Made by a program: the position numbers and the translations under genes
NCBI GenBank assembly: GCA_000995965.1
Contig: LBYD01000001.1
Location: 62,001 to 126,000 of the forward strand
DNA: 64,000 bases
Reading direction: 5' to 3'
From: Candidatus Moranbacteria bacterium GW2011_GWC2_40_12
GTDB lineage: Bacteria; Patescibacteria; Paceibacteria; Moranbacterales; UBA11712
In this document: piece by piece, positions 30,237 to 38,914 of the stretch
Position numbering within the stretch: the first letter of the stretch is position 1
Layout of the letters: each line of letters opens with the position of its first letter
Notes under the pieces: generated by a model
What the model was told of the DNA's origin: nothing
Database searches by the model: none
Seen by the model: the letters and a program-made list of their open reading frames with translations, nothing else

Positions 30237-30965
30237 ATGAAAAATAAAGCAATTTCAGTTGTCATTCCCTGTTACAACGAGGAAAAGACAATCCAAAAAA
30301 ATTTGTTGAAGGTTCACAATTATCTCAAGGACCGTTTTGGGGTTTTCGAGATAATTGTCGTAAACGATGGCAGCAATGACGGGACGCTCAAGGAAATAAA
30401 AAAAATGGAGGACGATCTGCATCTTCGCATAATTGATAATCAGGAAAATAAAGGAAAAGGCAAAGTTGTCAAGCAGGGGATTTTGGAGAGTTCCTGTGAT
30501 CTTGTTATGTTTTTGGATGCTGATCTGGGAATTCCCATAGAAGAGCTTCAAAAGTTTGTGCCTGAATTTGATCGCGGATATGATATCATTATTGCCTCAA
30601 GATTTGTTCCCGGTCTTCGCGTCATAAGGCCGGTTCTTTGGCACCGGCAGACCATGGAAAAAATTTTTCGTTTGCTCCGGTTGGCGATAATATGTGACCG
30701 GAACGTCAAGGATACGCAGTGCGGATTCAAGGTTTTTCAGAGGAAGGCAGCTATGGATATTTTTTCCCGAGTGACGGTCGGAAGGTTTGCTTTTGACGCA
30801 GAGGTAATCTTCATTGCCAATAAATTGAAATATAAAATCAAAGAGCTTCCTATTTCGCTTCAAAATCCGCCTAACAGCCATATCAGACTTTTTCGCGATC
30901 CCCTGAATATGGCGCTGGACCTGCTCAAAATCCGCTTGAATGCCTGGAGGGGAAAATACAAATAA
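30237..30965 (+). CDS. GT2 glycosyltransferase, DPM1/ALG5-like
   Basis: A 242-residue soluble GT-A enzyme. SVVIPCYNEEKTI, VNDGSNDGT at 42-50, FLDADLG near 92-98 and ASRFVPG follow in the order of dolichyl-phosphate sugar synthases; KDTQCGFKVF is the typical acceptor-side motif. I use the ATG at 30237; a TTG nine bases earlier is also in frame but less likely. Its stop is immediately followed by the start of the large membrane protein. It probably makes polyprenyl-phosphate-hexose for a GT-C enzyme. Confidence 0.9.
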   Translation: MKNKAISVVIPCYNEEKTIQKNLLKVHNYLKDRFGVFEIIVVNDGSNDGTLKEIKKMEDDLHLRIIDNQENKGKGKVVKQGILESSCDLVMFLDADLGIPIEELQKFVPEFDRGYDIIIASRFVPGLRVIRPVLWHRQTMEKIFRLLRLAIICDRNVKDTQCGFKVFQRKAAMDIFSRVTVGRFAFDAEVIFIANKLKYKIKELPISLQNPPNSHIRLFRDPLNMALDLLKIRLNAWRGKYK

Positions 30966-33203
30966 ATGACGAAGGGAAAAAATCAAATGAAAAAACTCTG
31001 GAGCAACGAAAAAATCAGAATTATTTTCTTCTACGCGCTTTTGACGGTAATTTTAACCTGGCCCTTTGCCTGGAATTTTTTCTCTTCTGTTCCGAGTCTT
31101 GGATCTGATACGATGCAGGTGATCGGTGTAGCCGGGGAAAGAATGAATGTTCTCAAAGATCTGGGTGTTTTCAAAGGATCTGTTGAGCTTATGAAGCGAT
31201 CGGAATTCAATATAGTCACTCTTTATGCCTTTTTTCAGCTCATTTTCGGCCGGATTGCCGGATATAATCTACTATTTTTCGCATCGTTTGTCCTTTCTGG
31301 TTTTGGAATGTATCTTCTTGCCTATTATTTCACCAAAAGCAAGCCGGCCTCGCTCATTGCCGGAATTATTTTCGCTTTTTTGCCGTTCCATGTCCACAAT
31401 TCTTTGAGCACCAATGTTGGAACAATGCATCAGGAGTGGCTGCCGTTTTTTGCGTTGTATCTTTTCCGGTTTTTCGATAATCTCAAGGCGAAAAACTTTC
31501 TATTGGCCGGTCTTTTTCTGGGACTGATTGCCTTTACCGAACACCAACTTTTTGCTTTCACACTTATTTTTGTGTCTTTTTTTGTCGTATTCAAAATTTT
31601 CACCCAGCCGAGGATATTTCTCAAAAGAAAATTCTGGCTGTATGCAGTTGTCAGTTTCGTGGTCCTTTCGGCTGTTTCTCTTTTTATGTTCCGTTCACTT
31701 TTTGAGATCGCTTTTTCGGGCAATAACTATCTTGATCCCGGATTCAAAGCGGCCGTGAAATATTCAAATGACGCCCTGAGTGTTTTCGTTCCGCCGAATT
31801 TCCATTCCTTTTGGCCCGGAGCCTTTTCGGGCTTGCGGGAAACATTCGAGCGGCGGACAGACAGCTCATTTTCGGCTTATGTCGGATTTCTGGTTCTTCT
31901 CTTGTCTGCCGCCGCATTTTTCAGGGACAGAGTATCCAAGAAATGGTTTTGGCTGGCGGTGGCAATCGGTTTTTATGTCCTTTCGCTCGGTCCGCATCTG
32001 CATTTCAAAGGAGAACTAGACCCGCCAGTCAAAATGCCATATCTTCTCGCCTATGAATATCTGCCGTTTTTCAACAACATTCGGACAGTTGGCAGATTGT
32101 TTGTGTTTTCGGCAGTGGCATTTTCGGTTTTGGCGGCGTGGGGAAGCGCGTATGTGATATTAAAAATAAGAAATAAAAGGGAAGAAATAAAAAATGAATT
32201 ATTAAACGGCGATATCTCAAAAAGCGAACAAGTCGATATTTTTGGATCTAATCGCGGGCAAAAAATTTTATTTTTTGCGGTCAGCGCAGTTATCATTCTT
32301 GAATTTCTCGCAATTCCTGTCAAAACAAACTCACTCTTGCACTCCTCATTTTATGAAAAACTCGGCCAGGAAAAAGAAGATTATAACATTCTGGAGGTTC
32401 CCGGGAGCACGGATTATGACTTTGCCTCGCGCGATTTGGTTTGGAAGAGCATCCATCGAAAAAACACTATCAATGGTTATGATTTTGCCCGGGTGATTGA
32501 CGATCACTACACATTTCAACGCGGAACCCCTGTCATTCGGACGCTGCTTTATGATATTCCGGAAGGGAACGAGAAACAAAATGACCGTGACATCATGAAG
32601 GATTCATATTACAAAATTTCAAATGAAATCTTGAATTATTATAATATCCGATACGTTGTCTTGGACAAAGAGGGCCTCAAGGGAAATCCGGAAAAGGGAG
32701 ACGCGGACCAGTTTTATTCCGCAAGGGCATACGCGCAAAATGTCTTGAAATGCAAAAGTGAATTCGAGGATGACTTTTTATTCGCTTGCGAGGTGAGCCG
32801 GGACGCCGCACCAAGGCATATGTTTGTGGCAATGGACTATTCCAACAAGCATTGGGTTGGAAAAGACAAAGGAAAAGACGGAATCCGGCGCTGGGCCGAG
32901 TCCGGTGCGGGAGTGAAAATTGTGAACATGTCGCCGGAGCCCCAAGAGGGAAAATTTAATTTTAAAGTAAAACTATATAAGCCGATACGGGTGATTGCGC
33001 TTCTGAACGGCGCGCCTGTTTTCGACAAATATATCACTCAATTTTCTGAAAAAACATACGTATCGGTTGATATTTCCGGCATAAAGTCCGGAGAAAATGA
33101 AATTATTTTTGAAGTCCGCGCCGCAAACGGTTTGGAAATTCGCTCTGAAAAAAAGTCAGACGTAGCGACGATATATGACGTGGAAGTGGAAGCGAAGAAA
33201 TAG
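30966..33203 (+). CDS. Large polytopic membrane protein, GT-C/YfhO-like
   Basis: A 745-residue protein with about 11-12 hydrophobic helices up to residue 450, then a soluble domain of almost 300 residues. Its first loop lies after helix 1 (FFSSVPSLGSDTMQVIG), including an aspartate consistent with GT-C chemistry. The C-terminal domain has beta-rich stretches (GVKIVNMSPEPQEGKFNFKV) as in YfhO-type and oligosaccharyltransferase-like proteins. It abuts the DPM1-like gene, whose lipid-linked sugar it may use. The family assignment is by topology only, so function stays open. Confidence 0.75.
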   Translation: MTKGKNQMKKLWSNEKIRIIFFYALLTVILTWPFAWNFFSSVPSLGSDTMQVIGVAGERMNVLKDLGVFKGSVELMKRSEFNIVTLYAFFQLIFGRIAGYNLLFFASFVLSGFGMYLLAYYFTKSKPASLIAGIIFAFLPFHVHNSLSTNVGTMHQEWLPFFALYLFRFFDNLKAKNFLLAGLFLGLIAFTEHQLFAFTLIFVSFFVVFKIFTQPRIFLKRKFWLYAVVSFVVLSAVSLFMFRSLFEIAFSGNNYLDPGFKAAVKYSNDALSVFVPPNFHSFWPGAFSGLRETFERRTDSSFSAYVGFLVLLLSAAAFFRDRVSKKWFWLAVAIGFYVLSLGPHLHFKGELDPPVKMPYLLAYEYLPFFNNIRTVGRLFVFSAVAFSVLAAWGSAYVILKIRNKREEIKNELLNGDISKSEQVDIFGSNRGQKILFFAVSAVIILEFLAIPVKTNSLLHSSFYEKLGQEKEDYNILEVPGSTDYDFASRDLVWKSIHRKNTINGYDFARVIDDHYTFQRGTPVIRTLLYDIPEGNEKQNDRDIMKDSYYKISNEILNYYNIRYVVLDKEGLKGNPEKGDADQFYSARAYAQNVLKCKSEFEDDFLFACEVSRDAAPRHMFVAMDYSNKHWVGKDKGKDGIRRWAESGAGVKIVNMSPEPQEGKFNFKVKLYKPIRVIALLNGAPVFDKYITQFSEKTYVSVDISGIKSGENEIIFEVRAANGLEIRSEKKSDVATIYDVEVEAKK

Positions 33204-33204
33204 C

Positions 33205-33233
33205 TTGAAAATTGGGTGAGAAAATGCTATACT
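33205..33233 (+). promoter_or_regulatory. Promoter giving a leaderless transcript of thpR
   Basis: TTGAAA (33205-33210), 17 bp spacer, TATACT (33228-33233). The ATG at 33240 is only 6 bp after the -10 box, where transcription itself would start. Confidence 0.75.
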
Positions 33234-33239
33234 TTATTC

Positions 33240-33785
33240 ATGCAAAAGCGCTTGTTTGTTGCAATAAGCCTTCCCGAGGATATAAGAAAGCGCCTGTTTC
33301 GGTTTGCCGAAAAAGAATACAAAAACTTGCCCGTAAAGTGGATCCGGCAGGAAAATATTCATCTGACGCTGAACTTTTTGGGATACATCCTGGATGAAAA
33401 TGTCTTGGATATCTGCCAGTCCGTTCAAAATGCCGCTGAAAATATCAACTCTTTTGAGATGCGATTTACTGGCGCAGAATTGGGGCCAAACAGCAAGTCA
33501 AAAAAAATGATCTGGGTAACGGGAGAGAAAAGCAGAGAACTTTCGAAGCTCAAAAATGAATTGGACAAGTCATTGGGATTTTTCGAGAGAGAAATGAAAG
33601 ATTTCAAGCCTCATATTACGATTGGAAGAGTCCGGAAAAAGGAGTGGAAAAAAATCCATCCCGAGCCTTCGGTGGACAGGAACTTCAGGTTTTCAATTCC
33701 GGTTTCATCGGTTGAAATTTTTGAAAGCAGATTTGAAAAGGGAAAAAGAGTTTATTATAAATTGGAATCGTTTTCGCTAAGGTGA
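33240..33785 (+). CDS. thpR: RNA 2',3'-cyclic phosphodiesterase (2'-5' RNA ligase family)
   Basis: A 181-residue 2H phosphoesterase. The two catalytic histidine motifs are HLTL at 41-44 and HITI at 124-127, at the usual spacing for ThpR/LigT, which opens 2',3'-cyclic phosphate ends of RNA. The start is taken at 33240 (MQKRLFVAISLP, the canonical family N-terminus); an earlier ATG would overlap the promoter. It has its own promoter with the -10 box 6 bp from the ATG. It stands between envelope genes without evident functional link. RtcB, another RNA-end enzyme, lies at 60467. Confidence 0.9.
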   Translation: MQKRLFVAISLPEDIRKRLFRFAEKEYKNLPVKWIRQENIHLTLNFLGYILDENVLDICQSVQNAAENINSFEMRFTGAELGPNSKSKKMIWVTGEKSRELSKLKNELDKSLGFFEREMKDFKPHITIGRVRKKEWKKIHPEPSVDRNFRFSIPVSSVEIFESRFEKGKRVYYKLESFSLR

Positions 33786-33803
33786 AAATGCGAATTATCC
33801 CGA

Positions 33804-34541
33804 ATGCAAAAAAGAATGAGCGCGACAGCAAAATTATTAGGCATGAAGATTAGCAATCTTTCAGCGGCTGAAATAAACGATTGGATAAAAATTATCCTGA
33901 GTAATCCGCCTGAACAGCGATTCGTGGTTTCGCTCAATCCGGAAATCATTCTGAAGGGGCATTGCGACGAAGGTTATAAAAAAATACTAAGCAGCGCCGA
34001 TTTGGCGCTTTGCGACGGATTCGGAGTGAAGTGCGCGGCTTGGCTCAAGGGCGAAAAAATTAAAACAAGGTACACCGGAGTTGATCTGGTCGAACGCTCT
34101 CTGAAATTGGCAAAAGAAAACAATATCAGCGCGCTGGTTGTTGTTTCGAAAAACAGTCTGAGCAGTCCCGAAGAGATAGAGAAGGGGATAAGAGACAAAT
34201 ATGATTTCGGGGCGCGGGCAAAATATTGGGATGACGAAAGGTTTTTTGAATGCGAAGACGCGAAGAAAGCAGAAATAGTTTTTGTGAATTTTGGCGCTCC
34301 CCATCAGGAAAAATTCATTTTTGAAAATAAAAGGAATTTTCCGAAAGCAAAATTTTTGGCGGGAGTGGGAGGGACGTTTGATTTTCTCACAGGAAAAATC
34401 AGGCGGGCTCCACAGTGGATGAGAAAGGCGGGTCTGGAATGGTTTTGGCGAATGCTCCAGGAGCCCAAGAGACTAAAGCGCATTATAAATGCAGTCGTTG
34501 TGTTTCCTTGGGTTGTTCTAATAAATAAAAAAAATAAATGA
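33804..34541 (+). CDS. WecG/TagA/CpsF family glycosyltransferase (GT26)
   Basis: A 245-residue GT26 enzyme. The family landmarks are present: VVSLNPEIIL, LALCDGFGVKCAAWL, RYTGVDLVE, VFVNFGAPHQEKFI and AGVGGTFDFLTGKIRRAPQWMRKAGLEWFWRMLQEP. Members transfer N-acetylmannosamine or its uronic acid, or another sugar, to an undecaprenyl-PP-linked acceptor at the inner membrane, for instance in teichoic acid linkage units or common antigen. It is close behind thpR and overlaps the next gene by 4 bp. Here it most likely adds an early sugar of the surface glycan. Confidence 0.93.
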   Translation: MQKRMSATAKLLGMKISNLSAAEINDWIKIILSNPPEQRFVVSLNPEIILKGHCDEGYKKILSSADLALCDGFGVKCAAWLKGEKIKTRYTGVDLVERSLKLAKENNISALVVVSKNSLSSPEEIEKGIRDKYDFGARAKYWDDERFFECEDAKKAEIVFVNFGAPHQEKFIFENKRNFPKAKFLAGVGGTFDFLTGKIRRAPQWMRKAGLEWFWRMLQEPKRLKRIINAVVVFPWVVLINKKNK

Positions 34542-35059
34542 CGAGACAGAGAATATTTTCATTATCCATTTCCACGTTCCTTTGCATAATTTTGGGTTTT
34601 TTTGTGATGAGAGGAGGCGTCGATTGGGATGAAAAACTGGCTTATTTTTTGCATACCGCCTTATTTGTATATTTTTTGGCGGTTCTCATCTCTAATCAGC
34701 AGTATGAGGAAGATACAATGGCCAAAATCGAAAGGATTTTCAGCTCGGCGCTCGTTTCTTTCACTTTTTTTTTCCAGATGATATATGCTCCGATGGCCCG
34801 ATATTTTTTTGGAAATATGATCCATAAGGCGGCTTTTTTTTCCGACACCCTGGCGCTTTTCCTGTTTCTTTTTTTCGCTTTCATATTTGTTATAGCGGCG
34901 GCGGCGGCGAGCAGTTTTTCGAGCACCGGATTCCTCTCCGGCTGGAAATTTTTCAACAATCCAACAGCCTATTTCGTCCTTCGCAATCTCTGGCTGGCAG
35001 CTGTTTTGATGGCGGTTTTCCTGTATTGGAAAAATCCTTTCCTAATTATAACAGTCTGA
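34538..35059 (+). CDS. Small membrane protein of unknown function
   Basis: A 173-residue protein with about five hydrophobic helices (near 8-25, 36-52, 70-85, 102-125 and 150-170) and short loops. I recognise no family. It overlaps the GT26 gene by 4 bp and precedes gltX by 7 bp, so it is probably cotranscribed. No catalytic motif or signal peptide cleavage site is seen. A lipid-linked-glycan membrane component is possible only by context. Confidence 0.7.
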   Translation: MTRQRIFSLSISTFLCIILGFFVMRGGVDWDEKLAYFLHTALFVYFLAVLISNQQYEEDTMAKIERIFSSALVSFTFFFQMIYAPMARYFFGNMIHKAAFFSDTLALFLFLFFAFIFVIAAAAASSFSSTGFLSGWKFFNNPTAYFVLRNLWLAAVLMAVFLYWKNPFLIITV

Positions 35060-35066
35060 ATTATAT

Positions 35067-36572
35067 ATGAGTAAAAAACCCCGGGTGCGGTTTGCGCCCA
35101 GTCCAACCGGATATTTGCATATCGGAGGCCTGCGGACGGCTCTCTATAATTTTCTTTATGCCAAAAAATACAAGGGTGATTATTTTTTGCGGATTGAGGA
35201 TACGGACCAAAAAAGAATTGTATCAGACGCTATCGGAAAATTAATAGAATCGCTTGAATGGGCAAATATAATGCACAGCGAAGGTGTATATTTGGGCGAA
35301 GAGGGCGAAATCATCGAGAGAGGGAAATACGGGCCGTATGTCCAGTCAAGGAGACTCGATATATACCAAAAATACGCCCACGAACTTGTCGAGAAGGGGA
35401 AAGCCTATTATTGCTTCTGCACTCCCGAGCGGCTTGACACATTGCGGGCCGTCCAAGAAAAAGCGAAACTGGCTCCCGCGTATGATAAATTGTGTCTCAA
35501 GGAGCTTTCGATGGAAGACGCAAAAAAAAGAATCGCGTCCGGGGAGAAATATGTCATCCGCTTCGATGTTCCCGAAACAGGGGAGACCGAATTTCACGAC
35601 GCGGTGCGCGGGAAAATAAAATTCGTGAACAAAAATCTTGACGACTTTGTTATTTTGAAATCGGACGGATATCCGACATACCATCTGGCACACGTCGTGG
35701 ACGACCATCTTATGAAAACAACACTTGTTTTCAGGGGAGAGGAGTGGCTGCCGAGCACCCCAAAACATATTTTGATGTTCCGGGCTTTTGGATGGGAGGC
35801 GCCGGAATACGCACATCTGTGCGTCATTCTCAACAAAAATACGAAAAAGAAACTGTCAAAGAGGGACGGAGACGCAAGTGTCGAAGACTTTATGAAAAAA
35901 GGGTATCTTCCCGAAGCAGTCGTGAATTTCATCGCGCTTTTGGGATGGAATCCGAAAACGGAGCAGGAAATATTTTCGCTTTCCGATCTCGCAAAAGAAT
36001 TTGATGTGGCAAAACTGAACCGGGCTGGAGCGATTTTAGACACGGAAAAACTCGACTGGATGAACGGGATGTATATTCGCCAGAAAAATATCAAGGACTT
36101 GGCCCAACTGTGCCGGCCTTATCTCGAAATCGTCTCATCGGCGATCCGCCGAAAAGGCGGAAACCAAATATTATCAGATGAATATCTTGAAAAAATCGTT
36201 ACAGTTGAGAGGGAGAGAATGTGTAAACTCTCGGACATCGCGGACGGGTCGGAAATATATTTTGAGAGGCCCGAATACAAAAAACAACTGCTGGCCTGGA
36301 AAAAAATGCTCGAAAAAGAAATTCTGGATTCGCTTCAAAAATCTCTTGAGATAGTGGGGGAGATAGAAGAAAAAAAATGGGAACTGGGGAATTTGAAAAA
36401 TAAATTGCTGGGAGAAGCGGATCCGAAGAACAGGGGAATACTTTTCTGGCCGCTCCGGGTGGCGCTGACCGGAAAAGAAAAAAGCCCGTCACCTTGGGAA
36501 GTGGCGTGGGTGATAGGACGCGGTGAGAGCATGGAGAGGATTCACGCAGCCATAAAGCTGATAAAAAATTAG
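35067..36572 (+). CDS. gltX: Glutamyl-tRNA synthetase
   Basis: A 501-residue class I synthetase that charges tRNA-Glu. FAPSPTGYLHIGG near the N-terminus is the HIGH-type motif, and KLSKRDG near 262-268 is the KMSKS-type motif. RTALYNFLYAKK, LRIEDTDQKR and HLAHVVDDHLMKTT are standard family blocks, followed by the helical anticodon-binding domain. No glutaminyl-tRNA synthetase is seen, so a non-discriminating role is possible. A 17-bp palindrome at 36145 is translated in frame (residues 360-365) in the C-terminal domain, giving an I-R-R-K-G-G insert. Confidence 0.97.
   Translation: MSKKPRVRFAPSPTGYLHIGGLRTALYNFLYAKKYKGDYFLRIEDTDQKRIVSDAIGKLIESLEWANIMHSEGVYLGEEGEIIERGKYGPYVQSRRLDIYQKYAHELVEKGKAYYCFCTPERLDTLRAVQEKAKLAPAYDKLCLKELSMEDAKKRIASGEKYVIRFDVPETGETEFHDAVRGKIKFVNKNLDDFVILKSDGYPTYHLAHVVDDHLMKTTLVFRGEEWLPSTPKHILMFRAFGWEAPEYAHLCVILNKNTKKKLSKRDGDASVEDFMKKGYLPEAVVNFIALLGWNPKTEQEIFSLSDLAKEFDVAKLNRAGAILDTEKLDWMNGMYIRQKNIKDLAQLCRPYLEIVSSAIRRKGGNQILSDEYLEKIVTVERERMCKLSDIADGSEIYFERPEYKKQLLAWKKMLEKEILDSLQKSLEIVGEIEEKKWELGNLKNKLLGEADPKNRGILFWPLRVALTGKEKSPSPWEVAWVIGRGESMERIHAAIKLIKN
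36145..36161. repeat. 17-bp palindrome inside gltX
   Basis: TCCGCC / GGCGGA arms around GAAAA, in frame. The arms match those of the 30-bp palindrome at 15736, the loop that at 25792. Confidence 0.8.
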
Positions 36573-36588
36573 ATCCTTACGTTCATAT

Positions 36589-36640
36589 AATTCAAAATGC
36601 AAAAATCAAAATTAAAAATAACAATTCAAAATGCAAAAAT
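36589..36640 (+). repeat. Direct repeat of 18 bp at the start of the coiled-coil gene
   Basis: aattcaaaatgcaaaaat occurs at 36589-36606 and 36623-36640. The first copy contains the start codon, the second encodes the residues just before the signal-peptide core. Similar A-rich runs occur at 13217-13250 and 27425-27445. Confidence 0.7.
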
Positions 36641-37925
36641 ATTTCTTTTTTCTCTGGGATTATTTTTTGCTGTTGGAATGGCCAATAAGATAATTGCCCA
36701 AAACACGATAAACAGCACGAACAGCGAAAACCAGGAACTTATTGAGGATAAACAGCAACAAATCGAGGATCTCCAAAAAAAGGCTGAGAGCTACCGCCAG
36801 ATGATTGAAATGAAGCAGAGCAAGGCTCAGACACTCCAAAATCAGATTACCCTTATGGAGAGCCAAATCGCTAGCCTTTCGGGTGATATAGCTCTGCTTC
36901 AGCGGGATATTGACAAAACAGGCGGTGAAATTGGCAGCCTTTCGCTTCAAATCGAAGGAAAAGAAAAAGATATTGAAAACAAAAAGAAAATACTGGCTGG
37001 CGTTATCCAGTCTTATTATGAAACAAACCATGATTCCTTGGTGGAATTTTTCCTTCGAAACACCAACCTTTCCGATTTCCTAAGCCAGTCGGACTACGCG
37101 GCACAAACAAGCGCGAAAGTTGATGAAGTTCTCACCACAGTGATCATAGCGAGGGATGAACTCAGCAGTGACAGGAAGGATCTTCAAAAAAAGAATGACG
37201 AGCAAAGGGAAAGGCAAGGCAAGATAATGGAAAAGAAGCGCAGCCTTGACAATGAGCAAGTTTCAAAGGAAGATCTCTTGAGCCAAACGCAGGGAGAGGA
37301 ACAGAAATACCAGGATCTTCTGGTGAGGGTAGAGGAGCAAAAGCAGGAACTTTTGGGAGACATTTCGGAGCTGTCGCAGGAGAGAAGCTCGGAGCTGGCT
37401 GCTGTTGAAGCGACTCTTGAAAAACCGAAATCGGGGCTCGCCTCGACAAGCTGGTATTTTTCGCAGAGAGACTCGCGCTGGGGTGACCAGCACATTGGTT
37501 TTTCAAATACGCTTATGAAGAGCTACGGATGCGCGGTTACGGCAGTGTCGATGGTTTTCCGTTTTCATGGAATAGACATCAATCCAGGCTCTCTTGCCCA
37601 GCAGCCAATTTTTTATCATGACCTAATTGTTTGGCCGCAATCTTGGAAAGGCGTGAATCTGGTTTCTTCGACCGGGCACGGCAACATAGATTGGGATGTT
37701 ATCGATAAAGAATTGAAAGATGAAAACCCGGTCATCGTTTTCGTGAAATCAGCCAAGAGGGGAGCGGGGCATTATGTGGTTATACATGGAAAGGATAAAA
37801 AGGGAGAGTACGTTGTGCATGATCCTTATTGGGGAAGCAATATTTTCTTGAGTTCGACGAAAGCCTATGTAGGCGCGCTGTACGGAAGCGGGACGGTTGT
37901 CGACCAGATGATAATTTATCATTAA
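36597..37925 (+). CDS. Secreted coiled-coil protein with C39-like peptidase domain
   Basis: A 442-residue exported protein. Residues about 12-34 are a signal peptide. Residues about 44-260 form a long coiled coil (Q/E/K-rich heptads) like that of PcsB/FtsEX-associated hydrolases. The C-terminal 160 residues resemble a papain-like Peptidase_C39_2 domain: SYGCAVTAVSM (catalytic Cys about 310), GHYVVIHG (His about 390) and VHDPYWG (Asp). Usually such coiled coils carry M23 or CHAP domains; the C39-like domain is a variation. It may cut peptidoglycan cross-bridges or process exported peptides at division. It follows gltX by 24 bp. Confidence 0.82.
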   Translation: MQKSKLKITIQNAKIFLFSLGLFFAVGMANKIIAQNTINSTNSENQELIEDKQQQIEDLQKKAESYRQMIEMKQSKAQTLQNQITLMESQIASLSGDIALLQRDIDKTGGEIGSLSLQIEGKEKDIENKKKILAGVIQSYYETNHDSLVEFFLRNTNLSDFLSQSDYAAQTSAKVDEVLTTVIIARDELSSDRKDLQKKNDEQRERQGKIMEKKRSLDNEQVSKEDLLSQTQGEEQKYQDLLVRVEEQKQELLGDISELSQERSSELAAVEATLEKPKSGLASTSWYFSQRDSRWGDQHIGFSNTLMKSYGCAVTAVSMVFRFHGIDINPGSLAQQPIFYHDLIVWPQSWKGVNLVSSTGHGNIDWDVIDKELKDENPVIVFVKSAKRGAGHYVVIHGKDKKGEYVVHDPYWGSNIFLSSTKAYVGALYGSGTVVDQMIIYH

Positions 37926-37958
37926 TTTTATTTATATTAAACATTAACCCCAAATATT

Positions 37959-38234
37959 ATGGCGAATTTTATAGAAAAAATTTTCGGAGGAAAAATGATA
38001 GCTGAAGAAGCATCGACAATAAAGGATTCAACCTTTGATGAATTGTGCAATTCTTTGCCGGAAGATCTAAGAAAGGAGCTGTGCGAGCTGGCAAAGGAAG
38101 TAAGCGGAGAAGCAGGACCGCCGACAAAGTATTTTGAGGGTAACAATGACGATCTATCACCGAAGCAGCGGAGGTTTAATGAGTTACTGTCACAAGCAAA
38201 ACACGCGCACTCAGAATCAGGCGAAAGAATGTAA
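37959..38234 (+). CDS. Small hypothetical protein
   Basis: A 91-residue, mostly helical and acidic protein with no recognised family, signal peptide or transmembrane segment. Two cysteines occur (NSLPEDLRKELCELAKE region). It lies 33 bp after the C39-like gene and is the last gene before a strong plus-strand terminator, so it is probably cotranscribed. No ribosome-binding site stands out. Role unknown. Confidence 0.6.
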   Translation: MANFIEKIFGGKMIAEEASTIKDSTFDELCNSLPEDLRKELCELAKEVSGEAGPPTKYFEGNNDDLSPKQRRFNELLSQAKHAHSESGERM

Positions 38235-38345
38235 GATGTCGCATAAGCTACATTGTGCGACATAGTATACCAATCCCGGCTGCCACTTCCCCGCTGTTTT
38301 ATTGAAAAAAATACATTTAAGAATATAACATTTTTTCTTATAGCA

Positions 38346-38383
38346 AAGCCCCCGATCTTCAAATGCGGGGGCTTATCTTTTTT
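38346..38383 (+). terminator. Rho-independent terminator
   Basis: Stem aagccccc/gggggctt (38346-38353, 38367-38374) with a 13-nt loop, followed by atctttttt. It ends the gltX-to-38234 transcript and faces the iscU gene. Confidence 0.92.
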
Positions 38384-38405
38384 AAGTCACTATATAAGGA
38401 AAAAA

Positions 38406-38849
38406 TCATTTCTTTCTTCTGGTCCGCCGAAGCTTTCGCGGCGGCAGATTCTTCTTTTCTGTCTGCTTCCCTGATTTGGATATATAATCTTCAATAGCCC
38501 GCCTCAAGGCGTCGGCGGCCAGATTAGAGCAATGCATTTTTGCCGGCGGCAGGCCAGAAAGGTTGTCGGCGATATCGCCGCGCGTGATTTTGAACGCGTC
38601 ATTCAAAATCTTTCCCTTGGCTAATTGTGTCACCATGGACGATGTCGCGATCGCGGCGGCGCATCCCAAGGTCTCGAATTTGATGTCGGAAATGACATCT
38701 TTATTTCTTGAACGCTTCACTTTTATATAAACCGTCATAATATCACCGCAAGCCGGATTTCCGACCATGCCGACACCGTCCGGATTTTTGAGCCGTCCTT
38801 GGTTTTTCGGGTTCGTGAAATGTTTCAAAACCAGTTTTGAATATTGCAT
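38406..38849 (-). CDS. iscU: Iron-sulfur cluster scaffold protein IscU/NifU-like
   Basis: A 147-residue scaffold on which Fe-S clusters are built from sulfur delivered by the cysteine desulfurase. The three ligand cysteines are in NPACGD, LGCAAAIA and HCSNLAADALRRAI, with the conserved Asp after the first. A lysine/arginine-rich tail of about 20 residues extends beyond the family core. It lies 65 bp downstream of iscS on the same strand, the usual pairing. The window's RecB-like nuclease and perhaps other proteins would need such clusters. Confidence 0.93.
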   Translation of the reverse strand: MQYSKLVLKHFTNPKNQGRLKNPDGVGMVGNPACGDIMTVYIKVKRSRNKDVISDIKFETLGCAAAIATSSMVTQLAKGKILNDAFKITRGDIADNLSGLPPAKMHCSNLAADALRRAIEDYISKSGKQTEKKNLPPRKLRRTRRKK

Positions 38850-38914
38850 ATGAAAAAAATTTAATTATTAATAGATTTTCCTGGTGCAATTGAAAAGATT
38901 CCGACAAGAAAGAA

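Noticed and set aside
37431..37456. tcggggctcgcctcgac stretch in the C39-like gene as another palindrome
   Set aside because: The arms do not pair beyond a few bases; it is not comparable with the 21-25 bp elements.
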